From NCBI RefSeq assembly GCF_014282005.1, contig NZ_JACFTD010000010.1:34646-98645 (forward strand): 64,000 nucleotides of DNA. The letters run 5' to 3'. The translations under genes and the position numbers were made by a program. Below are positions 54,344 through 63,843 of the stretch, in pieces. The number at the start of each line of letters is the position of its first letter. Positions within the stretch are counted from its first letter, which is position 1. A model generated the notes under the pieces. That model had not been told where the DNA came from. It did not search any database and saw only the letters and a list, made by a program, of their open reading frames with translations. This DNA is from Sporosarcina sp. BP05. Its GTDB lineage: Bacteria > Bacillota > Bacilli > Bacillales_A > Planococcaceae.

Positions 54344-56197
54344 ATGTTAGGAAAGAAAAGTGTAAGTAAAGCTTTATTCGCATTGATGCTTGTTCTAGTA
54401 CTTGCGTTAGCGGCTTGTAATAAGGCGGAAGAAGCGAAACCAGCAGATACTGGAACTAAGAAAGAAGAGGACAAGAAAGAAGAGGTCAAGAAAGAGGAAG
54501 TCGTAGATGACGGCCTTTATTCAATCGATGACTTTAGTAATCTTAAAACCAATGAAGGTGAAGCAATCGAAGGAGGTTCATTCACATATGGACTTGTTTC
54601 AGATACTGCTTTTGAAGGAACGTTGAACTTTAACTTCTATTCAGGCGCACCTGATGCTGATGTTCTTGAGTGGTTCGACGAAGGCTTGTTGACATGGGAT
54701 TCAAGTTTTGTCTATACAAATGACGGTGCTGCAACATATGAAGCATCTGAAGATGGAAGAACATTCACGTTCACGATTCGTGACAATGTAAATTGGCATG
54801 ATGGCACACCAGTTACAGCTGAAGACTGGTTATTTGCACATGAAGTCCTTGGCCATGCTGACTATGATGGTCCGCGTGCTGGAGACGTTCTTAACATTGT
54901 AGGTATGGAAGATTTCCAAGCAGGTAAAACAAAATCAATTTCTGGTATTGAAGTAGTAAGTGATAAAGTATTGAAAATCACTTATCTTGAAGCAACACCA
55001 TCACTTATCACAGGTGGAATCTGGACATACCCACTTGCTAAGCATATCTTTGGCGATATGCCTGTTAAAGATATCTCATCTTCTCCAGAAGTACGTCAGA
55101 AACCAATTGGTTTTGGTCCATTTAAAGTTGACACAATCGTACCTGGTGAGTCAGTAACGTACACTAAAAACGAAGATTACTGGCGCGGGGCACCAAAGCT
55201 GGACACAGTTACTTTAAAAGTAATCAATCCAAACGTCGTTGTTCAATCACTTGAAAAAGGTGACGTGGACACAGTAAGTGCTTTCCCAGTAAATCAGTTC
55301 CCAGATAACGCTAATATGTCAAACGTTGAATTCTTAGGTGCTGTAGATCGTGCATATTCGTATGTTGGCTTTAAACTTGGAACTTGGGATAGCGAAAAGA
55401 AAGTAGTAAAACCAAATCCAAATGCGAAGATGGCAGATGTCAATTTGCGTAAAGCTATGTGGCATGCGGTTGATAATAATACGGTAGGTGAGAAGTTCTA
55501 TCATGGCCTACGTTGGTCTGCAACAACATTGATTCCACCATCACACCCGGAATATCATGATGCAACAAATCCTGGTACACCTTATGACCCTGAAGTAGCA
55601 AAACAGTTGCTTGAAGAAGCTGGATTTAAAGACGTTGATGGTGATGGTATCCGTGAAGACAAAGAAGGAAAACCATTGGTTATCAATTATGCTGCTATGT
55701 CCGGCGATGACATCGCTGAACCTTTGGCACAATACTATATTCAAGCATGGGAAGCTGTTGGCTTGAAAGTAGAACTATTAGATGGTCGCTTACAAGAGTT
55801 TAATACTTTTTATGAAGGCGTTGGACAAAAAGGAAATGACAATCCTGACATTGATATTTATGCAGCTGCTTGGGGCGTAGGTATCGACGTGGATCCTAGT
55901 GGATTATACGCTAAAAACGTATTATACAACTTCGCTCGTTGGGAAAATGCAGACAATGAGCGCCTGTTAGCTGAAGGTATCTCTGAAGAAGCATTCGACG
56001 TTGAGAAGCGTAAAGAAATTTACAACGAGTGGCAACAACTGATGACAGATGAAGTTCCTGTATTCCCAACATTGTATCGTTCGGTATTGGTTCCAGTTAA
56101 CAACCGTGTACAAAACTATGCAATCGGTGATGGAACAGGTGTATATTTAAGTGATATCGCAGTAACACAAGATAAGCCTATGTCTGCGAAAAAGTAA
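54344..56197 (+). CDS. oppA: Oligopeptide-binding lipoprotein OppA
   Basis: A 617-residue family-5 solute-binding protein anchored as a lipoprotein (lipobox LALAAC, Cys about residue 25) with a Lys/Glu-rich linker. It has the family block DGRTFTFTIRDNVNWHDGTPVTAEDW. SD GGGGGAGAG precedes ATG 54344. It is last in the operon, unlike the common oppABCDF order, and is followed by a terminator. It captures peptides outside the cell for OppBCDF. Confidence 0.95.
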   Translation: MLGKKSVSKALFALMLVLVLALAACNKAEEAKPADTGTKKEEDKKEEVKKEEVVDDGLYSIDDFSNLKTNEGEAIEGGSFTYGLVSDTAFEGTLNFNFYSGAPDADVLEWFDEGLLTWDSSFVYTNDGAATYEASEDGRTFTFTIRDNVNWHDGTPVTAEDWLFAHEVLGHADYDGPRAGDVLNIVGMEDFQAGKTKSISGIEVVSDKVLKITYLEATPSLITGGIWTYPLAKHIFGDMPVKDISSSPEVRQKPIGFGPFKVDTIVPGESVTYTKNEDYWRGAPKLDTVTLKVINPNVVVQSLEKGDVDTVSAFPVNQFPDNANMSNVEFLGAVDRAYSYVGFKLGTWDSEKKVVKPNPNAKMADVNLRKAMWHAVDNNTVGEKFYHGLRWSATTLIPPSHPEYHDATNPGTPYDPEVAKQLLEEAGFKDVDGDGIREDKEGKPLVINYAAMSGDDIAEPLAQYYIQAWEAVGLKVELLDGRLQEFNTFYEGVGQKGNDNPDIDIYAAAWGVGIDVDPSGLYAKNVLYNFARWENADNERLLAEGISEEAFDVEKRKEIYNEWQQLMTDEVPVFPTLYRSVLVPVNNRVQNYAIGDGTGVYLSDIAVTQDKPMSAKK

Positions 56198-56212
56198 GGT
56201 AAGATTTATAGT

Positions 56213-56260
56213 AAAAGCTTGTAGAGGAAAAGAGTCATTTTTCTTCTGCAAGTTTTTTTT
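56213..56260 (+). terminator. Terminator of the opp operon
   Basis: CTTGTAGAGGAAAA / TTTTTCTTCTGCAAG stem followed by TTTTTTTT. Confidence 0.85.
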
Positions 56261-56397
56261 ATTGTCAAGAAGTGCTGTAAGGATCCTATAAATAGGCCTG
56301 TAAACAAGAAAGCATGTTTGAATAGCGGAATATGATAAGCTTATTAAGAATATTAGAAATAGGCGTATCAGCTTCTTAATGAAAGGAAGTTATTTAT

Positions 56398-57321
56398 ATG
56401 AAAATAAGGCCACAACGCCTCCAACAAGGGGACACAATTGGTATCATCGCACCTTCGAGCCCGCCGAATCAGGAGAACTTAGAGCGCTCACTTGCATTTC
56501 TTGAACAGCTGGGATTGAAATGGAAGTTTGGCAAGCATGTTAAGAACGTCCATGGTTATCTCGCGGGGACGGACGATGAACGACTTCAAGACTTACATGA
56601 TATGTTCGCAGATCCTACGATTAAAGGAATCATCTGCGCGGGCGGAGGATACGGTTCGGCTCGCTTTACGGATAAAATCGATTTGCAGCTTATGAAAGAG
56701 AATCCGAAGGTCTTTTGGGGTTTCAGTGATATCACGTACCTGCATACGGCGATGGGCCTGTATTCCAATCTTGTCACGTTCCATGGTCCGATGCTAGCGT
56801 CGTGTGTTGGGAAAGACACGTTCCATGAATTGTCTGCAAAAATGTTCCAACAGTTATTTGAGCCAATGGAACTTCATTACACAGAAGCCATTTCACCTCT
56901 TGAAACGATTACAGCTGGTGTTGCGCAAGGTGAACTTGTTGGTGGGAATCTGTCGCTACTTGCTAGTGGAATTGGTACCAAGTTTGAAGTGGATACAAAA
57001 GGAAAGCTTCTATTCATAGAAGATGTTGGCGAAGAACCATACAAAGTTGATGGTCTTCTCAATCAATTGCGTATGGCGGGTAAGCTAAAAGAGGCAGCAG
57101 GAATTGTCATCGGCGATTTCTCAGATGCGGAACCCAAAAAACGAAAAGAAACACTAACACTTGACGAAGTATTCGCAGATTACATGTCTAATTTAGGGAT
57201 ACCAGTTGTAAAAGGATTTAAAATAGGTCATTGTCAGCCACACTTTGCTATACCACTTGGCGTCGGCGCAAAGCTCGATGCGGATAACAAGACACTAACG
57301 ATATTACCTGGCGTGGAGTAA
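56398..57321 (+). CDS. LD-carboxypeptidase (peptidase S66, LdcA/YkfA-like)
   Basis: A 307-residue cytoplasmic serine peptidase that removes the terminal D-alanine from murein tetrapeptides (or is MccF-like). The nucleophile is Ser110 in WGFSDITYLHTAMG; the family blocks GDTIGIIAPSSP, ICAGGGYGSARF and FHGPML are present, and the Glu/His of the triad lie in FIEDVGEEPYKVDGLL and GHCQPHFAIPLG. SD AAAGGAAG. It follows a peptide importer, as ykfA follows dpp in B. subtilis, suggesting murein-peptide recycling. Confidence 0.92.
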   Translation: MKIRPQRLQQGDTIGIIAPSSPPNQENLERSLAFLEQLGLKWKFGKHVKNVHGYLAGTDDERLQDLHDMFADPTIKGIICAGGGYGSARFTDKIDLQLMKENPKVFWGFSDITYLHTAMGLYSNLVTFHGPMLASCVGKDTFHELSAKMFQQLFEPMELHYTEAISPLETITAGVAQGELVGGNLSLLASGIGTKFEVDTKGKLLFIEDVGEEPYKVDGLLNQLRMAGKLKEAAGIVIGDFSDAEPKKRKETLTLDEVFADYMSNLGIPVVKGFKIGHCQPHFAIPLGVGAKLDADNKTLTILPGVE

Positions 57322-57364
57322 AACTAGGTATGAAAGCGATTTACGCAAACTAATCACTTGGAGA

Positions 57365-57392
57365 TATGCCGCTGAATCTAGGCGGCATTTTG
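57365..57392 (+). terminator. Terminator of the LD-carboxypeptidase gene
   Basis: Stem ATGCCGC / GCGGCAT with loop and short T run. Confidence 0.7.
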
Positions 57393-57546
57393 TGTTTGAG
57401 CGACAATACTTTTGGGTAACATATATGAGAGCGCAGAAAATGATGAAATTGAAGATACAAGTGTTTTTTTGATAGTTAAAAGTAAAAATTATGTTAGAGT
57501 TGTGAAAAAGTAATTTCATTTACCTATGCTTGTTTAAGTCGTTAAG

Positions 57547-57575
57547 TTGTAAAATAATCCATAACGCATTATAAT
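57547..57575 (+). promoter_or_regulatory. Putative sigma-A promoter of the urease operon
   Basis: TTGTAA, 17 bases, TATAAT: a near-consensus promoter about 195 bases before ureA. Confidence 0.65.
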
Positions 57576-57771
57576 TGTTTAGTCATCGACATTCTTCGAC
57601 ACATTCCGCAAAAGCTCGATCTAGTCGGGCACCAATCCACTGGACAGTAGTCCGAAATGGCATATTCATGCAAACTAAGTCAAAAAAAGTAATGAGAACG
57701 CTAATTCAATTAATTTTCTGAATCGTCTAAGGTTTGGTTTTTTTATTAACTAAAAAAAGAGGTGCTTTGAA

Positions 57772-58074
57772 TTGAAATTATCACCGGTTGAACAGGAAAA
57801 GTTGCTATTGCACGTTGCAGGAGAACTAGCAATTAAACGTAAAGAACGCGGAGTTAAGTTAAATTATCCGGAATCTATTGCACTAATTTGTCACTATATT
57901 ATGGAAGGGGCGCGTGATGGCAAGACTGTTGCGCAACTGATGAGCGAAGGAAAAAAAGTGCTTACGGTTGAGGATGTAATGGAAGGCGTCGGCGATATGA
58001 TCAGTGACGTGCAGATAGAATGTACATTCCCAGATGGAACAAAACTTGTGACGGTCCACCGTCCAATTCAATAA
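57772..58074 (+). CDS. ureA: Urease gamma subunit
   Basis: Smallest structural subunit of nickel urease, 100 residues, with [18 protein letters not shown] and the family block [13 protein letters not shown] start at 57772 with AGAGGTG 8 bases before. First gene of ureABCEFGD; 15 bases separate it from ureB. Confidence 0.97.
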   Translation: MKLSPVEQEKLLLHVAGELAIKRKERGVKLNYPESIALICHYIMEGARDGKTVAQLMSEGKKVLTVEDVMEGVGDMISDVQIECTFPDGTKLVTVHRPIQ

Positions 58075-58089
58075 TAGGAGGCTTTAACA

Positions 58090-58458
58090 ATGATTCCAGG
58101 AGAAATTAGAACAGCTGAAGGCATGATTGAAATAAATGCTGGACGCCCGGTGAAAACAGTACGTGTTGCAAATACTGGTGACCGTCCCATACAAGTCGGA
58201 TCTCATTTCCACTTTATTGAAGTTAATAAATATCTTGAATTCGACCGTGAACAGGCAGTTGGCATGCATTTGAATATCCCATCTGGCACGGCTGTACGCT
58301 TTGAACCAGGCGAAGAGAAGGAAGTCGAATTGGTTGAATTCGGTGGAAAACGTCATGTGTTCGGGCTGAATAATTTGACGGAAGGTTCGACGCACCATAA
58401 GGACGAAATTATGGATAAAGCAGCTGAAGCCGGATTTAAAGGAGCTGAGGATAAATGA
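58090..58458 (+). CDS. ureB: Urease beta subunit
   Basis: A 122-residue structural subunit with [37 protein letters not shown] and [25 protein letters not shown]. It overlaps ureC by 4 bp. Confidence 0.97.
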   Translation: MIPGEIRTAEGMIEINAGRPVKTVRVANTGDRPIQVGSHFHFIEVNKYLEFDREQAVGMHLNIPSGTAVRFEPGEEKEVELVEFGGKRHVFGLNNLTEGSTHHKDEIMDKAAEAGFKGAEDK

Positions 58459-60170
58459 AAGTAACACATGAACAATATGCGAAAATGTTTGGTCCGACAG
58501 TAGGCGATAAAGTACGTCTTGCTGATACCGATCTTTGGATTGAAATTGAAAAAGACTATACATCATATGGTGATGAAGGTGTTTTCGGCGGAGGAAAATC
58601 CCTTCGTGTGTCGATGGGCCAAAACGGTAAAAACATTCGTGAAGAAGGTGTTCTCGATACGGTTATCACAAACGTTATGATTATTGACCATACAGGTATT
58701 GTAAAAGCAGATATTGGTATTAAAGATGGCCGTATTATAGGAGTCGGAAAAGCAGGAAATCCGCTTACCATGGATGGTGTAGATCAGGATATGATTATCG
58801 GTGTAGGAACGGAAGTCTATGCAGGTGAAGGACTCATCGCAACAGCAGGTGCTGTCGACACGCATATTCACTTCATTAGTCCACAGCAAGTTGAAACTGC
58901 ACTTAACGCTGGTACGACTACATTCATCGGTGGTGGAACAGGTCCGGCCGCGGGTTCAAAAGCGACGAGTTTGACGGCTGGCGAGTGGCATCTTCACCGT
59001 ATGTTACAAGCGGTTGAAGACTTACCAATCAACGTTGGGTTACTTGGAAAAGGGAGCGCATCTACGACGGAACCAATTATTGAACAAGTCCGTGCTGGTG
59101 CAATCGGTATGAAAATACACGAAGACTGGGGTGCTACTCCAGATGCCCTGAATCAGAGTCTTATCGTTGCAGATGAATTCGATATCCAAGTCGCACTTCA
59201 CTCCGATACGCTCAATGAAGCGGGTTTTGTTGAAAATACAATTGAGGCGATTGATGGTCGTGTCATCCATATTTTCCATACAGAAGGAGCGGGCGGCGGA
59301 CATGCGCCAGACCAACTGAAATTGGCTGCATATCCAAATATCTTGCCTGCATCGACGAATCCGACAAAACCATTTACAACAAATACAATTGACGAACATT
59401 TGGACATGCTTATGGTATGTCACCATTTGAAACACGATGTACCTGAAGACGTGGCGTTCGCAGATTCACGTATCCGTCCTGAAACAATTGCGGCCGAAGA
59501 TATTATGCAGGATCTAGGAATTCTAAGTATAATGTCATCCGATTCACAAGCGATGGGGCGTGTTGGTGAAGTGACAATGCGTACATTCCAAACGGCAAAT
59601 AAAATGAAAATGCAACGCGGCGCACTTCCACAAGATGAAGGAAAAGACAACGATAACTTCCGTGTAAAACGTTACATTTCAAAATTAAATATTAACCCGG
59701 CGATTGCACACGGAATCAGCCATGAAGTAGGTTCACTCGAAGAAGGGAAACTAGCGGATATTATCCTTTGGGAGCCTGCATTTTTCGGCGTGAAAGCGGA
59801 AGTCGTTATTAAAGGTGGAATTGCTGTTTACGCAATGACTGGCGATCCAAACGCGTCTATCCCAACGCCGCAACCGATGATGGGACGCCGTATGTACGGT
59901 TTCCACGGTCAAGCACCTCAACACGCGGCAATGACATTCCTTCCTAAAATTGCAGTAGAAGAAGGCCTTCCTGAAAAACTGGGCCTTAAGAAAATGATTG
60001 GTACTGTTAAAAATTGTCGTAACATTGGCAAAGCAGATATGAAACATAACAGTGAGACACCAGAAATTGACGTCAATCCCGAAACATATGAGGTGAAAAT
60101 TGACGGCGTACTTGCTACGTGTGAACCGGTTAGTGTTCTCCCGATGGCACAACGTTATTTCCTATTTTAA
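58455..60170 (+). CDS. ureC: Urease alpha (catalytic) subunit
   Basis: The catalytic subunit that hydrolyses urea to ammonia and carbamate at a dinickel centre. At 571 residues it has all key residues at the positions known from Sporosarcina pasteurii urease: His137 and His139 (VDTHIHF), carbamylated Lys220 (GMKIHEDWG), [22 protein letters not shown], and the flap Cys322 with His323 (VCHHLKHD). The sequence is clearly not the S. pasteurii protein itself (for example [14 protein letters not shown] and the N-terminal region differ). Start overlaps ureB (ATGA). Confidence 0.98.
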   Translation: MKVTHEQYAKMFGPTVGDKVRLADTDLWIEIEKDYTSYGDEGVFGGGKSLRVSMGQNGKNIREEGVLDTVITNVMIIDHTGIVKADIGIKDGRIIGVGKAGNPLTMDGVDQDMIIGVGTEVYAGEGLIATAGAVDTHIHFISPQQVETALNAGTTTFIGGGTGPAAGSKATSLTAGEWHLHRMLQAVEDLPINVGLLGKGSASTTEPIIEQVRAGAIGMKIHEDWGATPDALNQSLIVADEFDIQVALHSDTLNEAGFVENTIEAIDGRVIHIFHTEGAGGGHAPDQLKLAAYPNILPASTNPTKPFTTNTIDEHLDMLMVCHHLKHDVPEDVAFADSRIRPETIAAEDIMQDLGILSIMSSDSQAMGRVGEVTMRTFQTANKMKMQRGALPQDEGKDNDNFRVKRYISKLNINPAIAHGISHEVGSLEEGKLADIILWEPAFFGVKAEVVIKGGIAVYAMTGDPNASIPTPQPMMGRRMYGFHGQAPQHAAMTFLPKIAVEEGLPEKLGLKKMIGTVKNCRNIGKADMKHNSETPEIDVNPETYEVKIDGVLATCEPVSVLPMAQRYFLF

Positions 60171-60198
60171 TTACTAAATATATCTAAGGGGGAAGGTA

Positions 60199-60232
60199 GA
60201 AATGGTTGTAAAAGATACTTTACAACCATTTC
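60199..60232 (+). promoter_or_regulatory. Perfect stem-loop between ureC and ureE
   Basis: GAAATGGTTGTAAA pairs perfectly over 14 bp with TTTACAACCATTTC across a 6-base loop. No T run follows, so it is not a terminator. It encloses the start codon of a 23-residue ORF and may control translation or RNA processing inside the operon. Confidence 0.65.
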
Positions 60233-60273
60233 AACTTCGACCTACTGGACATGTCGATAAAGGAGAGTGCTAA
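60202..60273 (+). CDS. Possible 23-residue ORF coupled to ureE
   Basis: MVVKDTLQPFQLRPTGHVDK then GEC and a stop that directly abuts the ureE ATG (TAAATG). AAGGGGG lies upstream at good distance. The peptide has no known motif; it ends with Cys and contains one His. It could be a leader peptide that sets ureE translation, or a chance frame. Confidence 0.4.
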   Translation: MVVKDTLQPFQLRPTGHVDKGEC

Positions 60274-60804
60274 ATGCTTATAACAAAAGTCATTGGTAAT
60301 ATCGGAACGGAAGAAGAAATTGCCGGTAAAAAGACAGAGTGGATTGAACTTGACTGGGAAGAGTTAAGTAAACGCATTCTACGCAAAGAAACAGATCAAG
60401 GTACAGATGTCGCGATATCACTTGAACAACAAGATGACGACCATGATCACGACGATCACGGCCATGACCATGACCACGACGAACATGATGATCACGACCA
60501 TCACCATCACGAACATCAGACGTTACAATATGGCGATCTTCTATTTGAAGACGACGTACGCCGTATCGCTGTTCGCACGAAAATGGAGCCGGTTATGGTA
60601 ATTAGCCCGAAAAACATGACGGAAATGGGTAAAACAGCTTTCGAACTTGGTAACCGTCACACGCCGGCATTGATTGAGGAAAATGAAGTCATCGTGCGTG
60701 CAGACCATACGTTGAATAAATTGCTAGATGAAGTGGGTGTTGCATATGAAACAACTGAAAGACGATTCAAACAACCATTCAAATACCGCGGACACTCTCA
60801 CTGA
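60274..60804 (+). CDS. ureE: Urease accessory nickel metallochaperone UreE
   Basis: Delivers nickel to the UreDFG-apourease complex. The 176-residue protein has an unusual internal His/Asp-rich run (about residues 55-85), placed between the N-terminal peptide-binding domain and the metal-binding domain ([20 protein letters not shown] with the conserved His). In many UreE proteins such a tail is C-terminal instead. SD AAAGGAG. Its end overlaps ureF. Confidence 0.95.
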   Translation: MLITKVIGNIGTEEEIAGKKTEWIELDWEELSKRILRKETDQGTDVAISLEQQDDDHDHDDHGHDHDHDEHDDHDHHHHEHQTLQYGDLLFEDDVRRIAVRTKMEPVMVISPKNMTEMGKTAFELGNRHTPALIEENEVIVRADHTLNKLLDEVGVAYETTERRFKQPFKYRGHSH

Positions 60805-61486
60805 TCTTGCCCTTTTACGGTTAATTCAAATTCATGATTCGGCGTTTCCGATTGGTTCTTTTACACAGACGTATGGTATGGAAACGTATATTCAGGAAGA
60901 TGTGATCCGGACGAAAGAGGATTTGGTCGCTTATTGTACATCGTTTCTATTTCAAAACCTGGTGCGTGGGGATGCGATTTTAATTCAAGAAGCGTATGCT
61001 GCTGCTCAGGAACAGGATATCGAACGACTTCTCTATTTGGAGCAATTATGCGGAGCAATCAAGCTTGCGAAGGAATCACGTGAGGCGAGTGTGAAACTTG
61101 GTAGACAGTTCATTAAAACGGTGTCTCCACTCGGAACGGATGGTTTCCTTACTGACTGGAAAGCACGCATTGATTCGAAAGAGATTAAAGGACATTACGC
61201 CATACTCTATGGTATTTACAGTGCGACGACAGGCGTCAGTGCGCATCATGCGGTTATGACGTATTTGTTCGCATCGCTTAACGGACTCGTCCAAAATGCA
61301 GTCCGTGCTGTGCCATTCGGCCAAACTACCGGTGTCCAAGCAACGTATGAATTGATTGGACAGGTGACGGAAGCAGCTAAATTAGTAGCTACTTTGACAG
61401 AGACTGACATTAGTAATAACGCGCTAGGTATTGAACTTGCTTCTATGAAGCACGAGTATTTGTTCTCAAGATTGTTTATTTCATGA
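60746..61486 (+). CDS. ureF: Urease accessory protein UreF
   Basis: A helical GTPase-regulating accessory protein of about 246 residues with [20 protein letters not shown] and the C-terminal [19 protein letters not shown] 60746 is chosen; an in-frame ATG at 60728 is possible. It overlaps the ureE end, showing tight coupling. Confidence 0.95.
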   Translation: MKQLKDDSNNHSNTADTLTDLALLRLIQIHDSAFPIGSFTQTYGMETYIQEDVIRTKEDLVAYCTSFLFQNLVRGDAILIQEAYAAAQEQDIERLLYLEQLCGAIKLAKESREASVKLGRQFIKTVSPLGTDGFLTDWKARIDSKEIKGHYAILYGIYSATTGVSAHHAVMTYLFASLNGLVQNAVRAVPFGQTTGVQATYELIGQVTEAAKLVATLTETDISNNALGIELASMKHEYLFSRLFIS

Positions 61487-61508
61487 TGGATTGAAAGGAG
61501 TTTTTTTA

Positions 61509-62138
61509 ATGAAACCAGTACGTATTGGCATCGGTGGACCCGTTGGATCGGGCAAAACATCGCTCGTTGATCAACTAACACGCTCGATGCACAAAGAATA
61601 TAATGTAGCGGTCATAACGAACGATATTTACACGCGTGAAGACGCTCAGTTTTTAATAAATAGTGGTGTACTTGAAGCGGATCGCATTTTAGGCGTTGAA
61701 ACGGGAGGGTGCCCACATACGGCAATCCGTGAAGATGCTTCGATGAATTTCGCAGCAATTGATGAACTGAAAAGTCGCTTTACGGACCTTGATATTATTT
61801 TCGTAGAAAGCGGTGGTGACAACTTGTCCGCTACATTTAGTCCGGAACTTGTTGACGGTTATATTTATGTCATCGACGTTGCAGAAGGCCAAGATATTCC
61901 AAGAAAAGGCGGACCCGCTTTGACGCGTTCCGATCTTTTATTGATCAATAAAACGGATCTTGCTCCATACGTTGGCGTTGATCTTGAATTAATGGATAGC
62001 GACGCAAAAAAAATGCGTAACGGACGTCCGTACATTTTCACAGATGTAAGAACACAAAAAAATGTTGACCAAGTTGTTGCTTGGATCAAGCACAATATGC
62101 TATTAGAGGGTGCGGAATCCGCTGGTTCAAATGCTTAA
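61509..62138 (+). CDS. ureG: Urease accessory GTPase UreG
   Basis: A 209-residue SIMIBI-class GTPase that powers nickel insertion. P loop [15 protein letters not shown] (about residues 8-22), the [16 protein letters not shown] motif with the nickel-binding CPH, and the base-specificity NKTD (LLLINKTDL). SD AAAGGAG before ATG 61509; the longer frame to 61491 covers the SD. Confidence 0.97.
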   Translation: MKPVRIGIGGPVGSGKTSLVDQLTRSMHKEYNVAVITNDIYTREDAQFLINSGVLEADRILGVETGGCPHTAIREDASMNFAAIDELKSRFTDLDIIFVESGGDNLSATFSPELVDGYIYVIDVAEGQDIPRKGGPALTRSDLLLINKTDLAPYVGVDLELMDSDAKKMRNGRPYIFTDVRTQKNVDQVVAWIKHNMLLEGAESAGSNA

Positions 62139-62937
62139 ACCGTCCCGCACCATCCATCACGGAAAACTAGACTTGGAGTTTGAACCAAGAAGAGGCTACA
62201 CGCGAATGCCTCATGTTTTCCAGCAACCTCCATTGAAGGCAAGTCGTGAACTGTACGAAGGGAAAGACCCGACAGCGACCGTTTACATAATGGAGTCCTC
62301 TGGGGGCATGGTCGCCGGGGATCGGAATGACATTACAGTGAAACTTGCTCCTAATAGCAGTGTAAGGTTGGTTCAGCAGTCCGCTTTGAAAATCTATCCA
62401 TCACATACAGGAGACACTTGTGTGCAGACCATTAATGTCGAGCTCGGAGAACAGGCACGTCTCGAATGGATGCCGGAAGTAATTATTCCATTTGTAGATG
62501 CGAAGTTCAGGGCCGACACGACACTTCGAATCGCCAGCGATGCAACTATATTATGGGGTGAAATCGTTGCTCCCGGCCGTGAAAAGCGCGGCGAGATATT
62601 TAATTATCAATCATTTCATACGAATTTCAAGATATTTGTCGAGGACGAATTAATTGCTTTTGACTCTTTGCATTTCTCACCGAAAGAAGCTGCACTTAGC
62701 GATATCGGTGTACTGGAAGACGCCATGTATATCGGTTCAATCTGGCTCGTATCACCCAAAGCCGTCGATGTCGACGTGCGCGCAATACAAGAGACATTGC
62801 GGGTCGATGCTGGCTTGAAGTCTGGTATGACACGGCTTGAAGGAAATGCAATTCATTGCAGATGGCTTGCGGTTGATCAGTGGACGATGCAGGAAGATAT
62901 GAAGCGTGTATACGCATTGTTGGCAGCAAACGTTTAA
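62131..62937 (+). CDS. ureD: Urease accessory protein UreD (UreH)
   Basis: Scaffold protein of the urease activation complex. About 268 residues, with [52 protein letters not shown] and [16 protein letters not shown]. It starts at ATG 62131, overlapping the end of ureG by 8 bp; a GTG at 62110 is an alternative. Last gene of the operon; no nickel or urea transporter gene is present nearby. Confidence 0.94.
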   Translation: MLKPSRTIHHGKLDLEFEPRRGYTRMPHVFQQPPLKASRELYEGKDPTATVYIMESSGGMVAGDRNDITVKLAPNSSVRLVQQSALKIYPSHTGDTCVQTINVELGEQARLEWMPEVIIPFVDAKFRADTTLRIASDATILWGEIVAPGREKRGEIFNYQSFHTNFKIFVEDELIAFDSLHFSPKEAALSDIGVLEDAMYIGSIWLVSPKAVDVDVRAIQETLRVDAGLKSGMTRLEGNAIHCRWLAVDQWTMQEDMKRVYALLAANV

Positions 62938-62969
62938 GAGGACACTTCGATAAGGGGGTGTCCTCTTTT
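62936..62969 (+). terminator. Terminator of the urease operon
   Basis: AGAGGACAC / GTGTCCTCT stem with TTTT, directly after ureD. Confidence 0.88.
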
Positions 62970-62984
62970 GGTTATGGTTTTTTC

Positions 62985-63216
62985 GGTGAGTGTTGTTAAG
63001 TTTGCTTGTGACGTTTCGAAGTTTCGAGAGAGTGTTGTTAAGTTTGCTTGTGACGTTTTGAAGTTTTGCGAGAGTGTTGTTAAGTTTGTTAGCGGCGTTT
63101 TGAAGTTTTGAGAGAGTGTTGTTAAGTTTGCTTATGATGTTTCGAAGTTTCGAGAGAGTGTTGTTAAGTTTGCTTGTGACGTTTCGAAGTTTCGAGATAG
63201 AGTTGTTAAGTTACGG
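62985..63216. repeat. 42-bp tandem repeat, five full units plus a partial
   Basis: The phrase TGTTGTTAAG recurs at 62991, 63033, 63075, 63117 and 63159, with a variant at 63201, an exact 42-base period. Each unit also holds TTTGCTTGTGACGTTTCGAA or a slightly changed form. It lies between the urease terminator and the thioesterase gene. The in-frame ORFs it creates have no SD and are not considered genes. Confidence 0.92.
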
Positions 63217-63306
63217 TTTTCATTCCAAAAAGAAAAATTTACGGTCACTGTGCCTAGGAATGGGTATACTTACTATAGAGTTCTACATTGAAAAGGGGAT
63301 AACCAT

Positions 63307-63783
63307 ATGCCAGAAAAAAAACCAATGGGCCAATCACGCACAATCCAGACGAAACTAGTATTGCCGCCCGATACCAATCATCTGCAGACAATTTTCGGGG
63401 GGAAAGTCCTCGCATATATAGATGAAATCGCTGATATTGCAGCTATGAAACATTCAAAGAAAGCGGTTGTTACTGCTTCAATCGATTCGGTCGACTTTGT
63501 ATCGTCGGCGCGTGTCGGGGATGTGCTTGAACTTGAAGCAATCGTCACGTCAACAGGCCGTACATCGATGGAAGTGTTCGTATCGGTCCATTCGATGAAC
63601 TTGCTTACAGGTGAAACAAAACTAACAACCGAATCCTTCCTAACGATGGTTGCTATGGACGAGAATAACAAACCAACCCCTGTACCGGGTATTTACCCGG
63701 AAACAGAAGTTGAAAAGAGTCTGTTTGAAACAGCTCCTGCACGTCGTGAACATCGGAAATTGCGGAGTGAGATGAAACATTAA
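63307..63783 (+). CDS. Acyl-CoA thioesterase, hotdog fold (YkhA-like)
   Basis: A 158-residue cytoplasmic thioesterase of the YciA/YkhA type that hydrolyses acyl-CoA. Blocks: LVLPPDTNHLQTIFGGKVLAY (with the conserved Asn-His and GG), IDEIADIAAMKHSKKAVVTA and VDFVSSARVGDVLELEA. SD AAAAGGGG precedes ATG 63307. Single gene with a terminator hairpin after it. Confidence 0.93.
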   Translation: MPEKKPMGQSRTIQTKLVLPPDTNHLQTIFGGKVLAYIDEIADIAAMKHSKKAVVTASIDSVDFVSSARVGDVLELEAIVTSTGRTSMEVFVSVHSMNLLTGETKLTTESFLTMVAMDENNKPTPVPGIYPETEVEKSLFETAPARREHRKLRSEMKH

Positions 63784-63803
63784 TTATTGGATGTGGAAAA
63801 GTT

Positions 63804-63843
63804 TAAAAGGTGGGCCCCTGTTTATAGGAGGTTCACCTTTTGT
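63804..63843 (+). terminator. Probable terminator of the thioesterase gene
   Basis: AAAAGGTG / CACCTTTT arms enclose a loop with CCCC/GGAGG pairing. The remaining 63844-64000 shows no supported feature. Confidence 0.65.

Larger units (their letters stand above)
57322..57771 (+). other. Intergenic region before the urease operon
   Basis: 450 bases without a supported gene. A hairpin terminator (ATGCCGC / GCGGCAT, 57365-57392) ends the previous transcript, and the urease promoter lies at 57547-57575. About 190 bases of leader follow. I looked for a GlnR/TnrA operator here and found no good match. Confidence 0.6.

Noticed and set aside
57490..57512. Possible GlnR/TnrA operator upstream of urease (TGTTAGAGTTGTGAAA)
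   Set aside because: Only the left half resembles TGTNA; the right half lacks TNACA at the needed spacing.
62985..63216. CRISPR array
   Set aside because: The units are contiguous and nearly identical over their whole length, with no unique spacers and no cas genes in the window.
63116..63358. 80-residue ORF running through the 42-bp repeats
   Set aside because: It arises from the repeat sequence itself, has no SD, and overlaps the start of the thioesterase gene.
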